Shown here in pieces: positions 1 through 11,380 of a stretch of 64,000 nt of DNA. Location: the NCBI GenBank assembly GCA_008360955.1, contig LUCM01007348.1:1-64000 (forward strand), in the 5' to 3' direction. The first letter of the stretch is position 1. Each line of letters opens with the position of its first letter. This stretch comes from Fasciolopsis buskii. Lineage: Eukaryota; Platyhelminthes; Trematoda; Plagiorchiida; Fasciolidae. The notes beneath the pieces are model-generated. The model was not told the origin of the DNA, did no database searches, and was given only the letters and a program-made list of their open reading frames with translations. A program made the position numbers and the translations under genes.

Positions 1-1104
1 GATCATGGAGGCACGCAAGCCGTCACACCACGTCAAGGTGTAGTCTCGTTGTGACAGGAAGAACATGTCGAGTAAGCTCGAGTCACCACCACTTATATAG
101 TCTTAGGCCAGGTCGGGCGTCCGACCTTGCGAATTAATGCGAAAGTTATAAAACTGGTCAATCAGCGTGCAGCAATGGGGGGGCATGGCGGTAATTTAAT
201 TAAAGGCGAAACCGAAAGTAGCGGAAAAACAAGAAAACGATACAGTTTCAAGAAAAGATAACAACAAAAATAAAATCATAGAAAATAGGGGGAGACATGG
301 CCGTTTCCCTAACACAGGGCGAATCTAAAAACGATGTATCTATGTTCTGACGCTTGTCAATCTCGGAGATATGATCGATACAAACCTAACTTGGTCAGAA
401 ATGGGCCAGCATTCGGAAACCGCAACCGAAAATCCCGATGAATCGGGCAAACGCAGGCTTCTTCATTTATCACCAACAACATGTTTCGTTCTTACAATGA
501 AGAGTACAATCAAGGTCACAGCCACCGACTGAAAATTCTTGTATCTTCTGTGAAGTTAGGCCAGTGGTAACTTCAAACAGTCGGCCGTCTCAAAGTAAAA
601 TTTTTGCAACTAAAAGGAGCGCTTTACAACTACATGCTACTCGTGTTTACACCCACGGTATGTCATTCCTCGTGCGTTTGTGCGAGAAATGTTCTGATTC
701 CTCATTTCACCAACCTCGCAACCTCTCGTGTTTTTGCAACGCTTGCGACTGGAAGTAAACGAATTACCTCTCTCGCTCTTTCATCGGCAAGGGCCACGAC
801 GGTATGTAGGGTGTTTGAGAAAGACTCGGCAAGAAATGAATATTTTAAGTCTGCTAAGATGAAAACGCCATCAGGTTAGAAGTAAAGACTATAACTATGG
901 TGTCATTCGCACCAAAACCAAAAGCAAAAAGCTGTTAAACTAGGAAATTAAAGCTTTGGTGAAACTTTTTCAAACAGTAGCTCCGCCTGTTAACCAATAA
1001 TCAGATACCACTCTGACAACGCATGTACCACCGATTTTTAAAAGCCAAACGGGCTTTCTTTGTGCGTGATGACACGTCCAACATACATCCCTTGAGTGGA
1101 CTAT
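1..1104. other. No gene recognised at left edge
   Basis: Only short open frames occur and none carries a motif I recognise or paired splice sites. If the UTP15-like gene continues leftward on the minus strand, this stretch would be intron or later exon sequence, but I could not find the expected next WD40 blades here. Confidence 0.4.
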
Positions 1105-2330
1105 TGCTTCTTCATCACCATCATCATCGTTCAGCGATAAACAGCAAGGCAAGCCGCGCTGGCCGCTGCCTTCTCCCCTAAGTTACATTTTTCTATAAAC
1201 AGAGTGAATATTCAAACGGAACATCGAGTGGACGTCCAAAGGGCGGGAAAAGATAAGAATGCTGTTGTAGTCAACACGAGACAGTCTAACTGTACAGGCG
1301 TATATTGTCAATCATTCAAAACTGACAGAGAATGACAGCACAAGCGCCACCGTTTACGGTTCACTGCCATATCCTTCAGTTGACGGGTCTTTTGGACCTC
1401 AGCCACAGAAACGCGAGACACCTAGTTTACCTAAGTTCGCTGTGCATTTTTTCATCCCATGTTGCCACGTCATCTGCTGACCTCCACATGGCTTCTTCCA
1501 TTCCGTGGGAGGAACACAAAATAGACGAGTGTTCGCCATACGCAACGCGTGATCCAGCCAACGTAATCTCCTAAGCTCCATACGCTGAGATGCGGTGTTC
1601 TTGGAACTGGCACCTGATACGAGATTCCTCACCCCGTTACTCCGTCCAATCCTGGCGATATAACGTAGACATCAGCGGTCGCAAACCTCCAAGCGACGAA
1701 CATGTCCGACACATACTCCATGTCTCGCAACCGTACGACAGAACTTAACGCACTGCGGTACAGTACACACGACCTTTCAACTTCAGGAAAATATCAGGTC
1801 GACACCCCAAGTGGTTCAGTCCAGTGTAAGCTGCCCGAGCCTTGGATATACGCTCATTTGCCACCACTCCCGAGCTACCATCGTTCGAGAAGCAGCTACC
1901 AAGGTAAGTGAAACAGTTCAGTCGTTAATTTCCCTCTAGCCAGTGTCAAGTTCGAGGCTACTGTCGTCCAATCCTGTAACAGCACTTTGCTATTTGAAGA
2001 TGCAAAGCACATGCCGAACTGAGCTGCAGGCCTCGGGAGTCTGTCTAGTGCACGTGGAACGCGGATTCGAACAGGCGCATGACATCATCTGCGTAATTTA
2101 GGTAACAGCTTCTCATCCTTTTTCAGTTTGATCCGTACATCCTGGGGACCTTCTAAAGCGTGTTCCATCACATCGTCCATGACAAAGTTGAACCAAAAAG
2201 GATAGACGATATTATGACTTCGACACCCCAATAAAGATCGGGATCTTGGATCCGCCGGCCATTTTAATGAAAAAAGGACAAGTCGCAATCAGCCGGTTCA
2301 TTATTACGTCTGACCTCACAAGAAACAGTG
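1105..2330 (-). mobile_element. RTE-type non-LTR retrotransposon, 3' part, degenerate
   Basis: Read on the minus strand, 2288-2085 gives the reverse transcriptase motif FNFVMDDVMEHALEG and 1632-1399 gives the RTE carboxy-terminal motifs RLRWLDHALRM, GWKK-like EWKKPCGGQQ and KCTANLGKLGVSR. The 3' end at 1156-1105 is a conserved tail followed by an ATC/GAT trinucleotide run. The same order of motifs and the same tail occur in the copy at 53.4-55.4 kb. Stops and frameshifts interrupt the frame and the 5' half (endonuclease and RT fingers) is missing. On the minus strand it lies just downstream of the exon 4 donor of the UTP15-like gene, so it probably sits inside an intron. Confidence 0.8.
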
Positions 2331-2517
2331 TTTTTTATCACAATCCTATTTTACGGACCACGGTTACCGAACGTCCCCCCCCCGTTCCCCTTCCAGTGTA
2401 GTAAAATAGTGAGCTAATGAACCGTGCGCATTTCATGTCATTCAAACGTGAACCATTCAGTTAAAAAAATGTGACTGCTCGTGCCCAGCAAAATGAAATA
2501 ACGCTGATAATACTAAC

Positions 2518-3210
2518 CTCTCGTATATCATAGATCGAGACGCATCCTTCAAGATTACCGCAGCACATTAGATTATGATCTTGGCGTCCAACCACCAACG
2601 CCTTTGCAGGTTCCGACCCAGAACCCAAAATAAACTTCTGTTTCTCGATCCCAAGTGATACATCCCATAAGCGGACCACAGAGTCAGTGCCAATGCTAGC
2701 TGCAGTATGACCATCCACAAAAAAGGCGGCTGCCGTGACAGATCTACAGATAGGGATGATAAATGAAACCAGAGTACCCCTTATGAGCATTTATTTTTCG
2801 CAGATGAAACGTATTCTTATCCGTGGTGCAAATACGGATGATGCCGTTTTCCTCTCCAGCGATTATCAACTTTCCATCATTACGAAACTGACAACAAGAG
2901 ACTCGCGTCCCGAAACCACTCAATTTCCGATATAGCCTGTCCTCATCACATCGATAGAGATAAACCTACAACATCGAAGTTTTGGTTGCAAGAGACACTT
3001 ACCTTATGGCCATTTGGAATACAATATTTATATGGAAGACTAGGGCAAATACCTATGGAATTTACACGACCACTGAGGCGGATTTGTCGGCCGTTCTGGA
3101 AAGCGAAATAAGGTAACCACTACAAAACTAACGGAATAATCCTGCCATATTTCGTCACGATTGACTTGAGATTGGTGCGGCACAAGGACGCTAACGGTCT
3201 TTGATAACAT
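2518..3210 (-). CDS. UTP15: UTP15-like U3 snoRNP WD40 protein, first four coding exons
   Basis: UTP15 belongs to the tUTP/UTP-A part of the small-subunit processome and acts in nucleolar pre-rRNA transcription and processing. I see four minus-strand exons: 3210-3133, 3095-3003, 2965-2778 and 2743-2518, separated by GT-AG introns of 37, 37 and 34 bp. The exons total 585 bases (195 codons) and join without a stop. Exon 1 starts at an ATG and encodes a short leader ending IWQDYS. Exon 2 gives QIRLSG and LPYKYC; exon 3 gives VYLYRC and FRNDGKLIIAGEENG; exon 4 gives the blade VVRLWDV and ends SIYDIRE before a GTTAGT donor. From memory of the family, human UTP15 has the same order (YWNNYK, QIKEFG, PPYNY, FRQDGRLLVAG, VKLWDI). 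UTP15 is usually about 500 residues, so the later WD40 blades and the C-terminal domain lie beyond the window or behind a long intron. Another WD40 paralogue is possible but less likely. Confidence 0.82.
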
Positions 3211-3221
3211 TGCGAAGTCAC

Positions 3222-3240
3222 CTGTGTGAAGAATAGGGAA
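3222..3240 (-). promoter_or_regulatory. Possible splice or spliced-leader acceptor before UTP15-like ATG
   Basis: A pyrimidine-rich run ending in CACACAG lies 11 bases upstream of the ATG at 3210. Flatworms trans-splice a leader RNA onto many mRNAs, and an acceptor this close to the start codon would fit. It could equally be an ordinary intron acceptor after a noncoding first exon. Only transcript data can tell. Confidence 0.25.
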
Positions 3241-3561
3241 ACAAAATACAGTCTAAATTATGGGGTGAAGCAAGAGAAGGCAAAGTATATTTTATAAAAG
3301 AGAAACAAGACTAATGAGTGGCTGATGGTTGAATGTATTGGGCGTTTACGATCCCTGAAGTTGAAGCTTCGGTCCCATCGCCGTCGATCACTTTGAGACT
3401 AGACAGCGAGTCGCTGTGGCCCAGATCATTGAGATCCCGTGCAACCCTATGCCACTGATAGTAGAAGAGTCAGGGCAGCCAGTTTTTTCCATGCAGTTGT
3501 CCTCAAATATCATTCAGCTAAATGCACGATTTATGCAAGTAATAACAAAGCTGCAGCTTTG

Positions 3562-3750
3562 GCCGACGGTGGCCAAGCGGATAAGGTCGTGGCGTTTGGA
3601 CGTGAAGGTGGCGGGTTCGAATCCGCCAACTGTCGGTCAACTTCCCCAGTTGGCAGCCCTCTGTTGACCGCGGCCCCCTTCCTGAAAAATGATGCACTTT
3701 GTAATTTCATCAATAAAAAGGAAGTAAGAAGATAAAGAGCTTTGTAAGTC
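3562..3750 (+). repeat. tRNA-derived SINE, copy 1
   Basis: The first 75 bases fold like a tRNA: CCGACGG (3563-3569) pairs with CTGTCGG (3630-3636), an A-box-like TGGCCAAGCGG starts at 3570, and a perfect B box GGTTCGAATCC lies at 3614-3624 inside a GGCGG/CCGCC T stem. Downstream comes a non-tRNA body (GGTCAACTTC, then GCAGCCCTCTGTTGACC) and an A-rich end. The same head and body occur inverted at 8925-9180, so this is a repeat family and not a functional tRNA gene. The parent tRNA looks like a Leu/Ser-type molecule. Confidence 0.8.
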
Positions 3751-4035
3751 TATAAGGGGAAGAATAGCCCGTTAAAAAACTACGGTATAAATCCAGCAAA
3801 TTCTACTTGTTAGGACAAGTAGAACACACTAGAAAAGACAAAAGTAGTCTCTATTTAACCATATCCTGCGACGATCCACTTCGAACGCAAGACACAGTAT
3901 TGAATGACAAATGAGAAGACAAACCGTTAAACAGTATAAGTTTCGTTTTGAAACCCTAACCTACGCATCGAGGCGCATTCGGTTAGGTCGCTACATCAGC
4001 ACCGTTTAGCCAAAAGAGCGAAACAGGTGGGAAAG

Positions 4036-4263
4036 CTAACTAGAAAAGGAATGATTTGGGATGTCAGCACACCATTGACTGCGGGACTGGGTATCAGAAC
4101 GATTAGTGCTAATCGAGTTTTGTGTACGAGGAAACGTTTCATTCAATGTATGAGCACCAGGTGGGATACAACTACCCAAATAACTAAATCTATCCTTTTC
4201 ACCCAGTTGCTGCCCTGCAAGAACAAGATTCAGCATCAAGCCAATCCAGTCTTGCAATATCAT
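4036..4263 (-). mobile_element. RTE reverse-transcriptase fragment
   Basis: The minus-strand frame reads LVLAGQQL followed by RFSYLGSCIPPG. This corresponds to the post-YADD region of RTE elements, where a DRF.YLGS..S.G motif is typical. No start codon or flanking element could be assigned. The plus-strand frame of 158 codons over the same bases has no recognisable motif and looks like an antisense shadow. Confidence 0.55.
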
Positions 4264-4699
4264 TTACAAGTCGAAGGTTCAAAACGCACCCTAAGCATAA
4301 CTATTACAGTTCAAACGATAGAAAAATACCTCCAACTTACATTTATCTTTACTATGAAACAACACCATCCACATTTTCCAGGTAAAACAATTTCCAGCCT
4401 ACTGCCACTATTCTCACATGATGATAGAGCCATCTACATAATGCGGACTGGACCTCCGAATAGCAAAACAGTTCACAATCCAATCAAACATGACAGCAAG
4501 TAAACCGAAAACCTGCAGTTGTGCTCGGACTGATCATTCGATCATAAAAGCACGTCCTTTTGTAGGGCACAAAACTCCTCTTCTACCCAACCACTCACGT
4601 TTTCAATTCGTTGACCATTTGAACTTCATCGGAAAATACAGTCGACCGTGCTAGCAGTAACGTCACTGAGAGAAGTTATGTCCCTACTCTCTCGCGTTT

Positions 4700-7600
4700 A
4701 AATTCGGCTAGTATCCAAGCCTTACCGAACCAGCTTCTGCCGGCTGATGCACCTCCTCGTCCCTCATGTTCCTTCAAACTAGCCACACCTAATTTGTGAA
4801 CATTAAAGCGCATTGGACAACATCTGTGGTTAGCTCGTACAGTGGACACCTTATCTATTGATGTGTTTTGTGTTCAAAAGACTCGTATTCAAGACTGCAG
4901 CTCTGTCATTTGACTGACTTTCCCATCCAGTCTTTCCGGAAAGTTTTATCTGCATCTTGGAGATCTTCAGGCTGACTTCCGGAATGACTGGCGTTGGTGT
5001 AGCTCTCCGTAAGAGGGTTGGAGCTGAACTGTTTTACTGGGTCCTAGTCGACAACTAGCCATGCGCAGTGGAAATTAGGACTTTGTACAAAGTAAGCACT
5101 CGCCGCTCCAGAGGATGCTATGTTTTTTTTATTTCTGTACATGCATCTACAGAATGTAACCGTTTGTACTTATTCATGCACTTGACAAACTGCGCATGGA
5201 AGCGTTTAACAAGACCAATTCACCTTTGCCATTCAACATTAGGTCCACAGCGAAGATCGTCTGTAGATGAAACGACCCATCACATGGCCGCAAGACACAC
5301 TGAATACATGAAAGCTACTTGCATTCCATTCCCCTAGCGTCCTCGTTATCACCTGAATTTTGCACGGCCTTATTCGAATTTTATTCTTTCAAAGCATACT
5401 GACTGAAAAGCTAAGACTGCCCCCATCTCAAAACATCAATGGGCGCTGACTGCTTGTCAAAAACGTCCTGTATTCTGCCGGGTTAGTGGGTTGTGGCTTG
5501 ACCTGTCGCGTTGTGAAACCCTGGATTTCTTCTGATTTTCTGTGCTTTCTTGACGCACGCCAATCCATCTCGGCTGGTAGCGAGTTTAATGAAACGCTGT
5601 TCAACATGAGGCGTGAACTCAACGCAAGCTTACGTAGGAATCAGGAGAACTAGTGGTCCCAACGGGCTTTGTAGATGGAACGTGCTGCCGCCATGGAAAA
5701 TTCACGCAAGCTCTTTTACTTGATCCGGGATACTGGTGGCAAAGTATTGAGTGGTAGCGAAACGATCCGGGAGGGCTGATGGTTCGTCCATCCGCAACCA
5801 CCAGCAACGTCTTGTACGCTGGGCGGAGCACTTCGACGCACAATTTACCTAGCTTTCAGCGCCAGTACCTCCCGTGGCCATTTCGATACGCGTCCCGCGG
5901 ATTTTCACAAGGTCCATCTTCCAAGGCGGAGATCAGCAAAGAACTTCAAGCTTTAGTACATCATGGAGGGCCGGACTCAGATGGTCTTCATCCAACTATA
6001 TCTAAGGACTGAGAGATGGAAGCTGTAAGAGAACTGATCAAAGAATTTCAAGTTTTATTCTCCAAATTTTGATGTTTCGAATAAATTTAGACTTCCTGGG
6101 AAAAGGGGGGATCGACGGTCCTCCTGAACTTAGTAAGGGTTTGGGCAGTGATTACGCCAAGGGTGTCAGTCTAATACCTGAAGCTCTTAAGCTGCTAGCG
6201 TCGTCATCATCATCATCGTTCAGCGTTAAACAGCAAGGCAAGCCTCATTGACTGCTGACTTTCCCCAGAGTTACACATTTTTACAGGAAAAGTGAATATT
6301 CAAGGGGAACAGGGAGTGGGCCTACACAGGTGGGAAAAGCGTCGGTCATTCTCCGCAGGTGGCAAAACTCGGGTGAAAAGCAGGCCCGAAAAGAACAAGA
6401 TGAGTTTCGTGCCGGTCGTGGATGTATCGACCAAATCTTCACTCTCCGGCGATTAGTAAAGCAGCGTTCTACGTTCCAAAGTCCAACGACCATCTTATTC
6501 TTGGACATTCGTGAAGCGTTCAACCACGGTGGTAGGTCTACACTATAGTGCTGCTTGGTGCCGAATGAAGTACCTGAAGAGCACGTGTCGCCCTTTAAAG
6601 AGTTATACCGTTATAACTAAGTCGGATTAGGGCTTGTAGTCAGCGTTCGCCAAACTACGTCGTCTTCAGTGGAGAACAGTGTTGTCTTAGTGTCTTATTT
6701 CTTCTCAAAGTTGTCATAAAGGATATTCCACAGAAAGCTATACTCGGTATTAGGCAGTCGAGTGGAATTCCTCTCTGGAAGTAGATTCTAGCTTGCAGTA
6801 TGTTATTGATACCCATTTGTTGAACGACGATACACAGGCAGTTGAACACGTGTTGGATCGCTTGGAAATTGAGCTATCTAGGCACCGTATGTACTTTGCA
6901 TCCAAGCACAAGGCACTTCTTCAGGACTGGTGGGAGCCTGTGCCGGTAATCCCACTTTGTGGTGATCGGCTAAGAACAGCCAATGGCTAATTACCTCTGA
7001 CAAAACCTGGCTGAGGTGGTAGGGAGGAGATAACATCACGAATTCCGAAGGCCACAGGAGCCTTTGCGAACCTGCGACGCTCGTGGCGCCACAAATGATA
7101 TCCGAACTCTTCTCAATGGAAGAATATGCAATACCACATTTGGCAGTTTTTCTCTGCGGCTGCGATACGTGGCCCTTCCGCGTTGTGGATATCCGATGAC
7201 CACCGATATTTCCGAAGCGTTGCCCGTGTGTGGTGGGAACATCGAATGAGCAGTGACGAAGTACGTCGTCGTGTGTTGGGTCCAGACAGTCGTCCTCGGA
7301 CTGACGTAGTCGGTCGACATCACCTTCCGCGGAATAACCACGTTTTGCGTATGTCGGGCCATCGCCTGCTTTTCTCTACTCTTTTGCGTGATGGGCAAGG
7401 CCGGAGGAAGCGATGAGGCGGTCAGGTTTAAAAATCATATAGAGGTAAGAAGAAGTCAGCTTTGGTTTTGGCATCGGTTGGTGAATCTCGCCTCCCTGGA
7501 TAAAGATTACCTGTGGTTGGGACAGCGCTTTTTGACGGAGTTTGTTATCCCGATCTTCGTGAATTGAGAACGGCAAGGGCCACACCCCGTATGAACCTCA
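4700..7600 (+). mobile_element. RTE-type retrotransposon, long degenerate copy
   Basis: Across many frameshifts the parts occur in RTE order on the plus strand. The endonuclease region at 4790-5090 includes GMTGVGVALRKR. The linker at 5610-5860 includes MRRELNASLRRN and RLVRWAEHFDAQF. RT palm motifs at 6390-6540 include EFRAGRGCIDQIFTLRRLV and FLDIREAFN. The C-terminal part at 7060-7560 includes EVRRRVLG and HVLRMSGHRL. An opposite-strand RTE 3' tail (about 6185-6340) interrupts it just before the RT domain. The element is dead: stops occur in every domain. Confidence 0.75.
6185..6340 (-). mobile_element. RTE 3' tail inserted inside the larger RTE copy
   Basis: This segment begins with a (TCA)n-type run, then GTTCAGCG and AACAGCAAGGCAAGCC, followed by sequence matching the tail regions at 1105 and 53367. 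It is the 3' end of an RTE unit on the minus strand, whereas the surrounding RTE sequence reads on the plus strand. It was therefore placed there by a separate event, either a 5'-truncated insertion or a rearrangement. Confidence 0.65.
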
Positions 7601-7666
7601 TTACAAAACACCCCCGACAACATTCCGCTCACGCGTCACCCAGCTGTCACCACCTCATAGGGCGCT

Positions 7667-8890
7667 CATTTTGGTTTCGTTTGCTGCCAATCTCGTTATG
7701 CCCTGATATCATAACAAGCTGGAGTGAATACCAAAGCATAGAGCGGGGAAGAAAAATCCGTAGATTCCATCTTCCACAGTGTAAGTCGACAGCCATCAAC
7801 GCTTAAAGCGAACACCGCCTTAGTTCCCGTGTCACCAGAAAGAACCTCGATGGAGATTAAATCCCCGCGAAGTCTACGGAAGCTAACGGGATGCAGTTCA
7901 AGCTAGAGTAATCAACTTTCTAAGCTCTTCTGACGAAGTCCCTCAACAAACCGTGTGGTGAAACCCTGCACGAGCTGAAAGTTCATCGATGTGCACGCGC
8001 ATGGAATTACAGACATCCCACCACGCATAAATATGTCTTAAGAGAACCGAATATGTAGCATCAGGAGTGTGAATGGAAGCTGTTCGTCGAAGAGTCCACA
8101 GAAGAACCAAATACTACTCACTGCGCCTATATATATTTATATATATATTCTCTTAAGACATATCCATTTTGAGTGTACATGTATGTGGATGTTTGGACAA
8201 GAGAGCACCGGGTACGCATACCTGACGAGCGACAATAGCCGCGAAACCGGTCCTGAGCTCCCGGACAAGTTTTGTTCACTCATCCAAATACTACTCACTG
8301 CGCGTATGTATGTATATATATATATATGTATATATACATGTACATATACACACGAATATTCTGGGGCATTCTGACCTCGTTCCTAAGGTTAGATCAGCCC
8401 AACTGACAAAGAATTACCAACGAATCACAGTCGTGGTTCTTTTGTGGACTCTTCAACGAACAGCTTCCATGCGCACTCCTGGTGCTACACTTTCGATTCC
8501 GTTAAGATATATATATATATAGTGGTGTGTCCGTAATTCCATGCGCGTCCACTTCGGTGAACTTTCAGCGTTTGCAGAGCTTCACCATACGATTTATTGG
8601 AGGAATTCGTCAGAACAGCTACAAAATCGGATTACGGTAGCTTGAACTGCATCCCGTTAGCTTCCGTAGACTTCGCAGGGATTTAATCTCCATCTAGAAG
8701 ATCCTTCATAGCGATACGGCAACTAAAAGCAGTGTTCGCCTAATGCGATGATGGCTGTCGACATACACTGTGGAAGATGGAATCTACGGATTTTTCTTCC
8801 CCGCTCTATGCTTTGGTAATCACTCCAGCTTGTTATAATATCAGGGCATAACGAGATTGGCACCAAACGAAACCACAAGATGAATGAGCC
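7667..8890. repeat. Foldback element: about 450 bp inverted repeats around an AT-rich loop
   Basis: The left arm (about 7667-8115) and right arm (about 8435-8890) are reverse complements at roughly 85-90% by eye. Shared blocks include the outer TGGTTTCGTTTG, then CTTCCACAGTGTA, GTCTACGGAAGCTAACGG, and the inner GGAAGCTGTTCGT. The loop holds two copies of a TACTACTCACTGCGC segment (8109 and 8288), each followed by a TA microsatellite. No transposase frame is visible, so it could be a non-autonomous foldback element or MITE, or an inverted pair of a longer repeat. Predicted proteins on the two arms are mirror copies and not genes. Confidence 0.75.
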
Positions 8891-8924
8891 GGGTTTTTCC
8901 TCGACCACGGAGAAGAATCCAATT

Positions 8925-9180
8925 CCAGTACCAGTTAGATTACATGACTATACGGCGAGATGCCTCATCGTCCAGGTTCCTGCACTGAGAGATATTTTTA
9001 TGCTTTATCTTTTTAATTTCTTTGTTGGTGAAATAACAGTGCTCATCACTTTCCAGAAAGGAGACTGCAGCCGACACAGGGCTACCAGGTCGTGAAGTTG
9101 ACCGCTGATGCGCGGATTCGAACCCGCAACCCTCACTTCCAAATGCCACGAACTTATCCGCTTGGCCACCGCCGGCTCCT
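8925..9180 (-). repeat. tRNA-derived SINE, copy 2
   Basis: On the minus strand the element starts near 9180 with GGCGGTGGCCAAGCGG, has a near-B-box GGGTTCGAATCC (9122-9111), and continues with GGTCAACTTC and a GGTAGCCCTGTGTC body matching copy 1. It then has an A-rich stretch and a 3' segment at 8930-8995 containing GTCATGTAATC. This copy is longer at the 3' end than copy 1. It ends only about 35 bp from the right arm of the foldback element. Confidence 0.78.
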
Positions 9181-9680
9181 TGAATCAGACTGTAGTGGAA
9201 CTTGGATTTGTTCCTCCAGATAGCTTTTTAACCGAACGTTGACCACCAAGCGCGGTCGCCATGTGCGCATAACTCCCGCATGATTCACTCGCACGCTCCT
9301 TTCAAAATATACTCAACCTGCAATCGCTTCCGACGGTCTTTTCCTAGTAGCGGTCAAGTGTCAAGGTTGCCAGTATCGCAATCGTACCGAGCCGAGTAAG
9401 AGTAACGCACAATGGTCACAAAGGTTATGGGAAAGTAAACGTAATACGAAATTCGCGGTAGGACAATCCGTTCTACAGAACGGTGTTTCGACAACAGGTT
9501 CATCCATGAAAATAGCCGATTAGAGCTTAGTAATCCTGTTACAAGTGTATCTCGTATATAGTGTTTCAGATGACAACGGTATTTGTCACGAACAAACACG
9601 GAAAATGTCCACCGAGAGACCCCAGCTAGAACAGGGCAACGAGACCAAGCGACAGTGGTGTAGCGCAGTCCGGTTCAGTT

Positions 9681-9765
9681 TCTAGTTCCGGTGACATTAC
9701 ATGACTTTACGGCAAGAAGCCCGGTCGTCCAGATTCTTGCACCGAAGGCTCCGTGAATCATATAA
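9681..9765 (-). repeat. SINE 3'-end-like fragment without tRNA head
   Basis: Read on the minus strand it has TGATTCACGGAGCC and then directly a 60-base segment matching the last part of SINE copy 2 (GGACGACCGGG, CCGTAAAGTCATGTAATG). The tRNA-like head is absent. A related segment with the same arrangement occurs at 13930-14020. Confidence 0.5.
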
Positions 9766-9879
9766 TGCCTGGACAACAGGAGTTCCTATGGTGGTATTGA
9801 GAATCTTGTATGTGACACCATCTCTTATTCCAATCACCTTTAAACGAGGAAAGTCAATTGAGATGCAATCCCTTCCATA

Positions 9880-11380
9880 ATCCCCCCAGCATTACAAGTC
9901 ACACACCGACTTCCCCGAACATACTGATCTATGTGTCATCTAACCTTCCCTTGAATTTATCCACTGATGCCACCTTGACCACTTATGGTAGCATGTTCCG
10001 CACATTCACCACCCTTATGGCAATCGGTTTGCTTCTCAACCCAGTAGGTAAACGCTCTCTCATAATCGCTTTCTGTTTCATTCCCATTTTCTGGAATAGG
10101 GGTCCACTGTGGCCATGTACCCCGTTTATTCCCTTAACTGTCTTGCATAAGGTGGCCGCTTTCCTTGCGTCTTCCGTGGGAGCACGAGCTGAGTGTTTTG
10201 GCCTCTGTTCTTGTCTCGTGTGCCTCAGCAATCCAAACCAGCGTGCAAAAACACGCCGAATCCGTTCTAGCATTTTTGTATTTCTCTCTAGATGCGACAT
10301 CCACTCCTGAATGTAATGCCGGAAGTGTGGTCGGACAAGCCACCTGAGCAGCGCCGTAATCTTGGACTTCCAAGATCCCACAGACCCCCAAAGTTGGCGT
10401 AAGGCACGCCATGCCTCCTTTGCCGTTTTCCGTCTTTGCAGGCTAGGCTCGGAGTCTAAATTCACTGATACCCCGAGGTCTCTTGCTTACTTCGTTAGTT
10501 CCATCGTAACCCGATGCTCGGGTATGCCGAGCTGGGTTATCCACTTCCATGAACTGCTCTTAAGTGTTTAAGTTCAGCAGAAGATCTCATCCCCCACGAC
10601 TGGTAATATTTACCCAGATCTCTTTGAATAAGTTCACCGTTTGCAGTCCCCAACATTTTGATATCATTTGCAAAAATGGGGCGAGGATTTTTCCTACCGT
10701 TGTTTATGTCGTTGGCATACATCGGAAAAAGCACTGGTCCGAAGACAGACCCATGGGGCGTCCCGTTGTACAGTAGGCCCGGGGCTGAAAGGCACCCTTT
10801 AGATTCGTTTCTATTCAATTGTTCACTTTAGCGTTCACCCCGAGAGCCTTCATTTTCTGGTCAAGAATTTTATGGTTCACGGAATCGAAGGCCCCGTTAA
10901 GCTCTACCTGCTAATTTGTTCAGAAGGCAAATTAGCCTGGTTAGAAACTAACGGTAGTACCAAAAACCACCTTCTATTAATTCTAGCTTGTTTGCTTCCA
11001 GTTGATTGATTTCCCAGTCGCGTAGGACCTTTTTGAGGGTTTAGGCAAGATGGATGTCAGACTCACCGTCATAGTTATCTCCGCCCAAACGATTATGCAC
11101 CGCTATGACTGTGGGGGTAAACTAGTCCGTAGGAGCCGCTTTTAATCCAGCGCTACTTTAAATACTTGGGTGAGGGATTGCACCAACATCCATACTAGCG
11201 GCTTTACTACCGCTGGGTGAACCCCCGTCTGCCCTGTCTCTCCAGACCAGGCCATGTGTTCCCGGCTGTCCCACAATTCCACCTCCTTGGTTGCTCCCTT
11301 CGCGACTTCCACTACAAGATTAGCGTGCTTCACCATTTGCCCCCGTGCCCCATGGTTCCGCCTGAATCCCATCCGAGAAA
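9880..11380 (-). mobile_element. CR1/Jockey-type LINE, RT to C-terminus, degenerate
   Basis: On the minus strand, 11372-11142 contains HPAVVKPLVWMLVQSL, the entry to the RT domain. At 10818-10537 it reads PHGSVFGPVLFPMYANDINN followed by FANDIKM, the decayed form of the FADD active site with its first aspartate lost. At 10465-9983 it gives the C-terminal RWLVRPHFRHYIQEW and LFQKMGM region. Frameshifts separate these blocks, so this is a relic. The long plus-strand frame at 9858-10310 is antisense to it. Confidence 0.75.

Noticed and set aside
2735..2935. Plus-strand frame over the UTP15-like exons
   Set aside because: The minus-strand reading has splice-consistent WD40 homology, so this frame is a shadow.
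3562..3637. A functional tRNA gene
   Set aside because: The cloverleaf is imperfect, and the same head plus body recurs at 8925-9180, which identifies a SINE.
4027..4503. Plus-strand open frame of 158 codons
   Set aside because: It overlaps an RTE reverse-transcriptase fragment on the opposite strand and shows no domain or splice context.
6145..6165. Resemblance of TGATTACGCCAAG to cloning-vector lacZ sequence
   Set aside because: Only 13 bases match and neither flank continues as vector, so chance is the best explanation.
8100..8522. Frames rich in YIYIYI peptides
   Set aside because: They are translations of TA and TATG microsatellites in the foldback loop.
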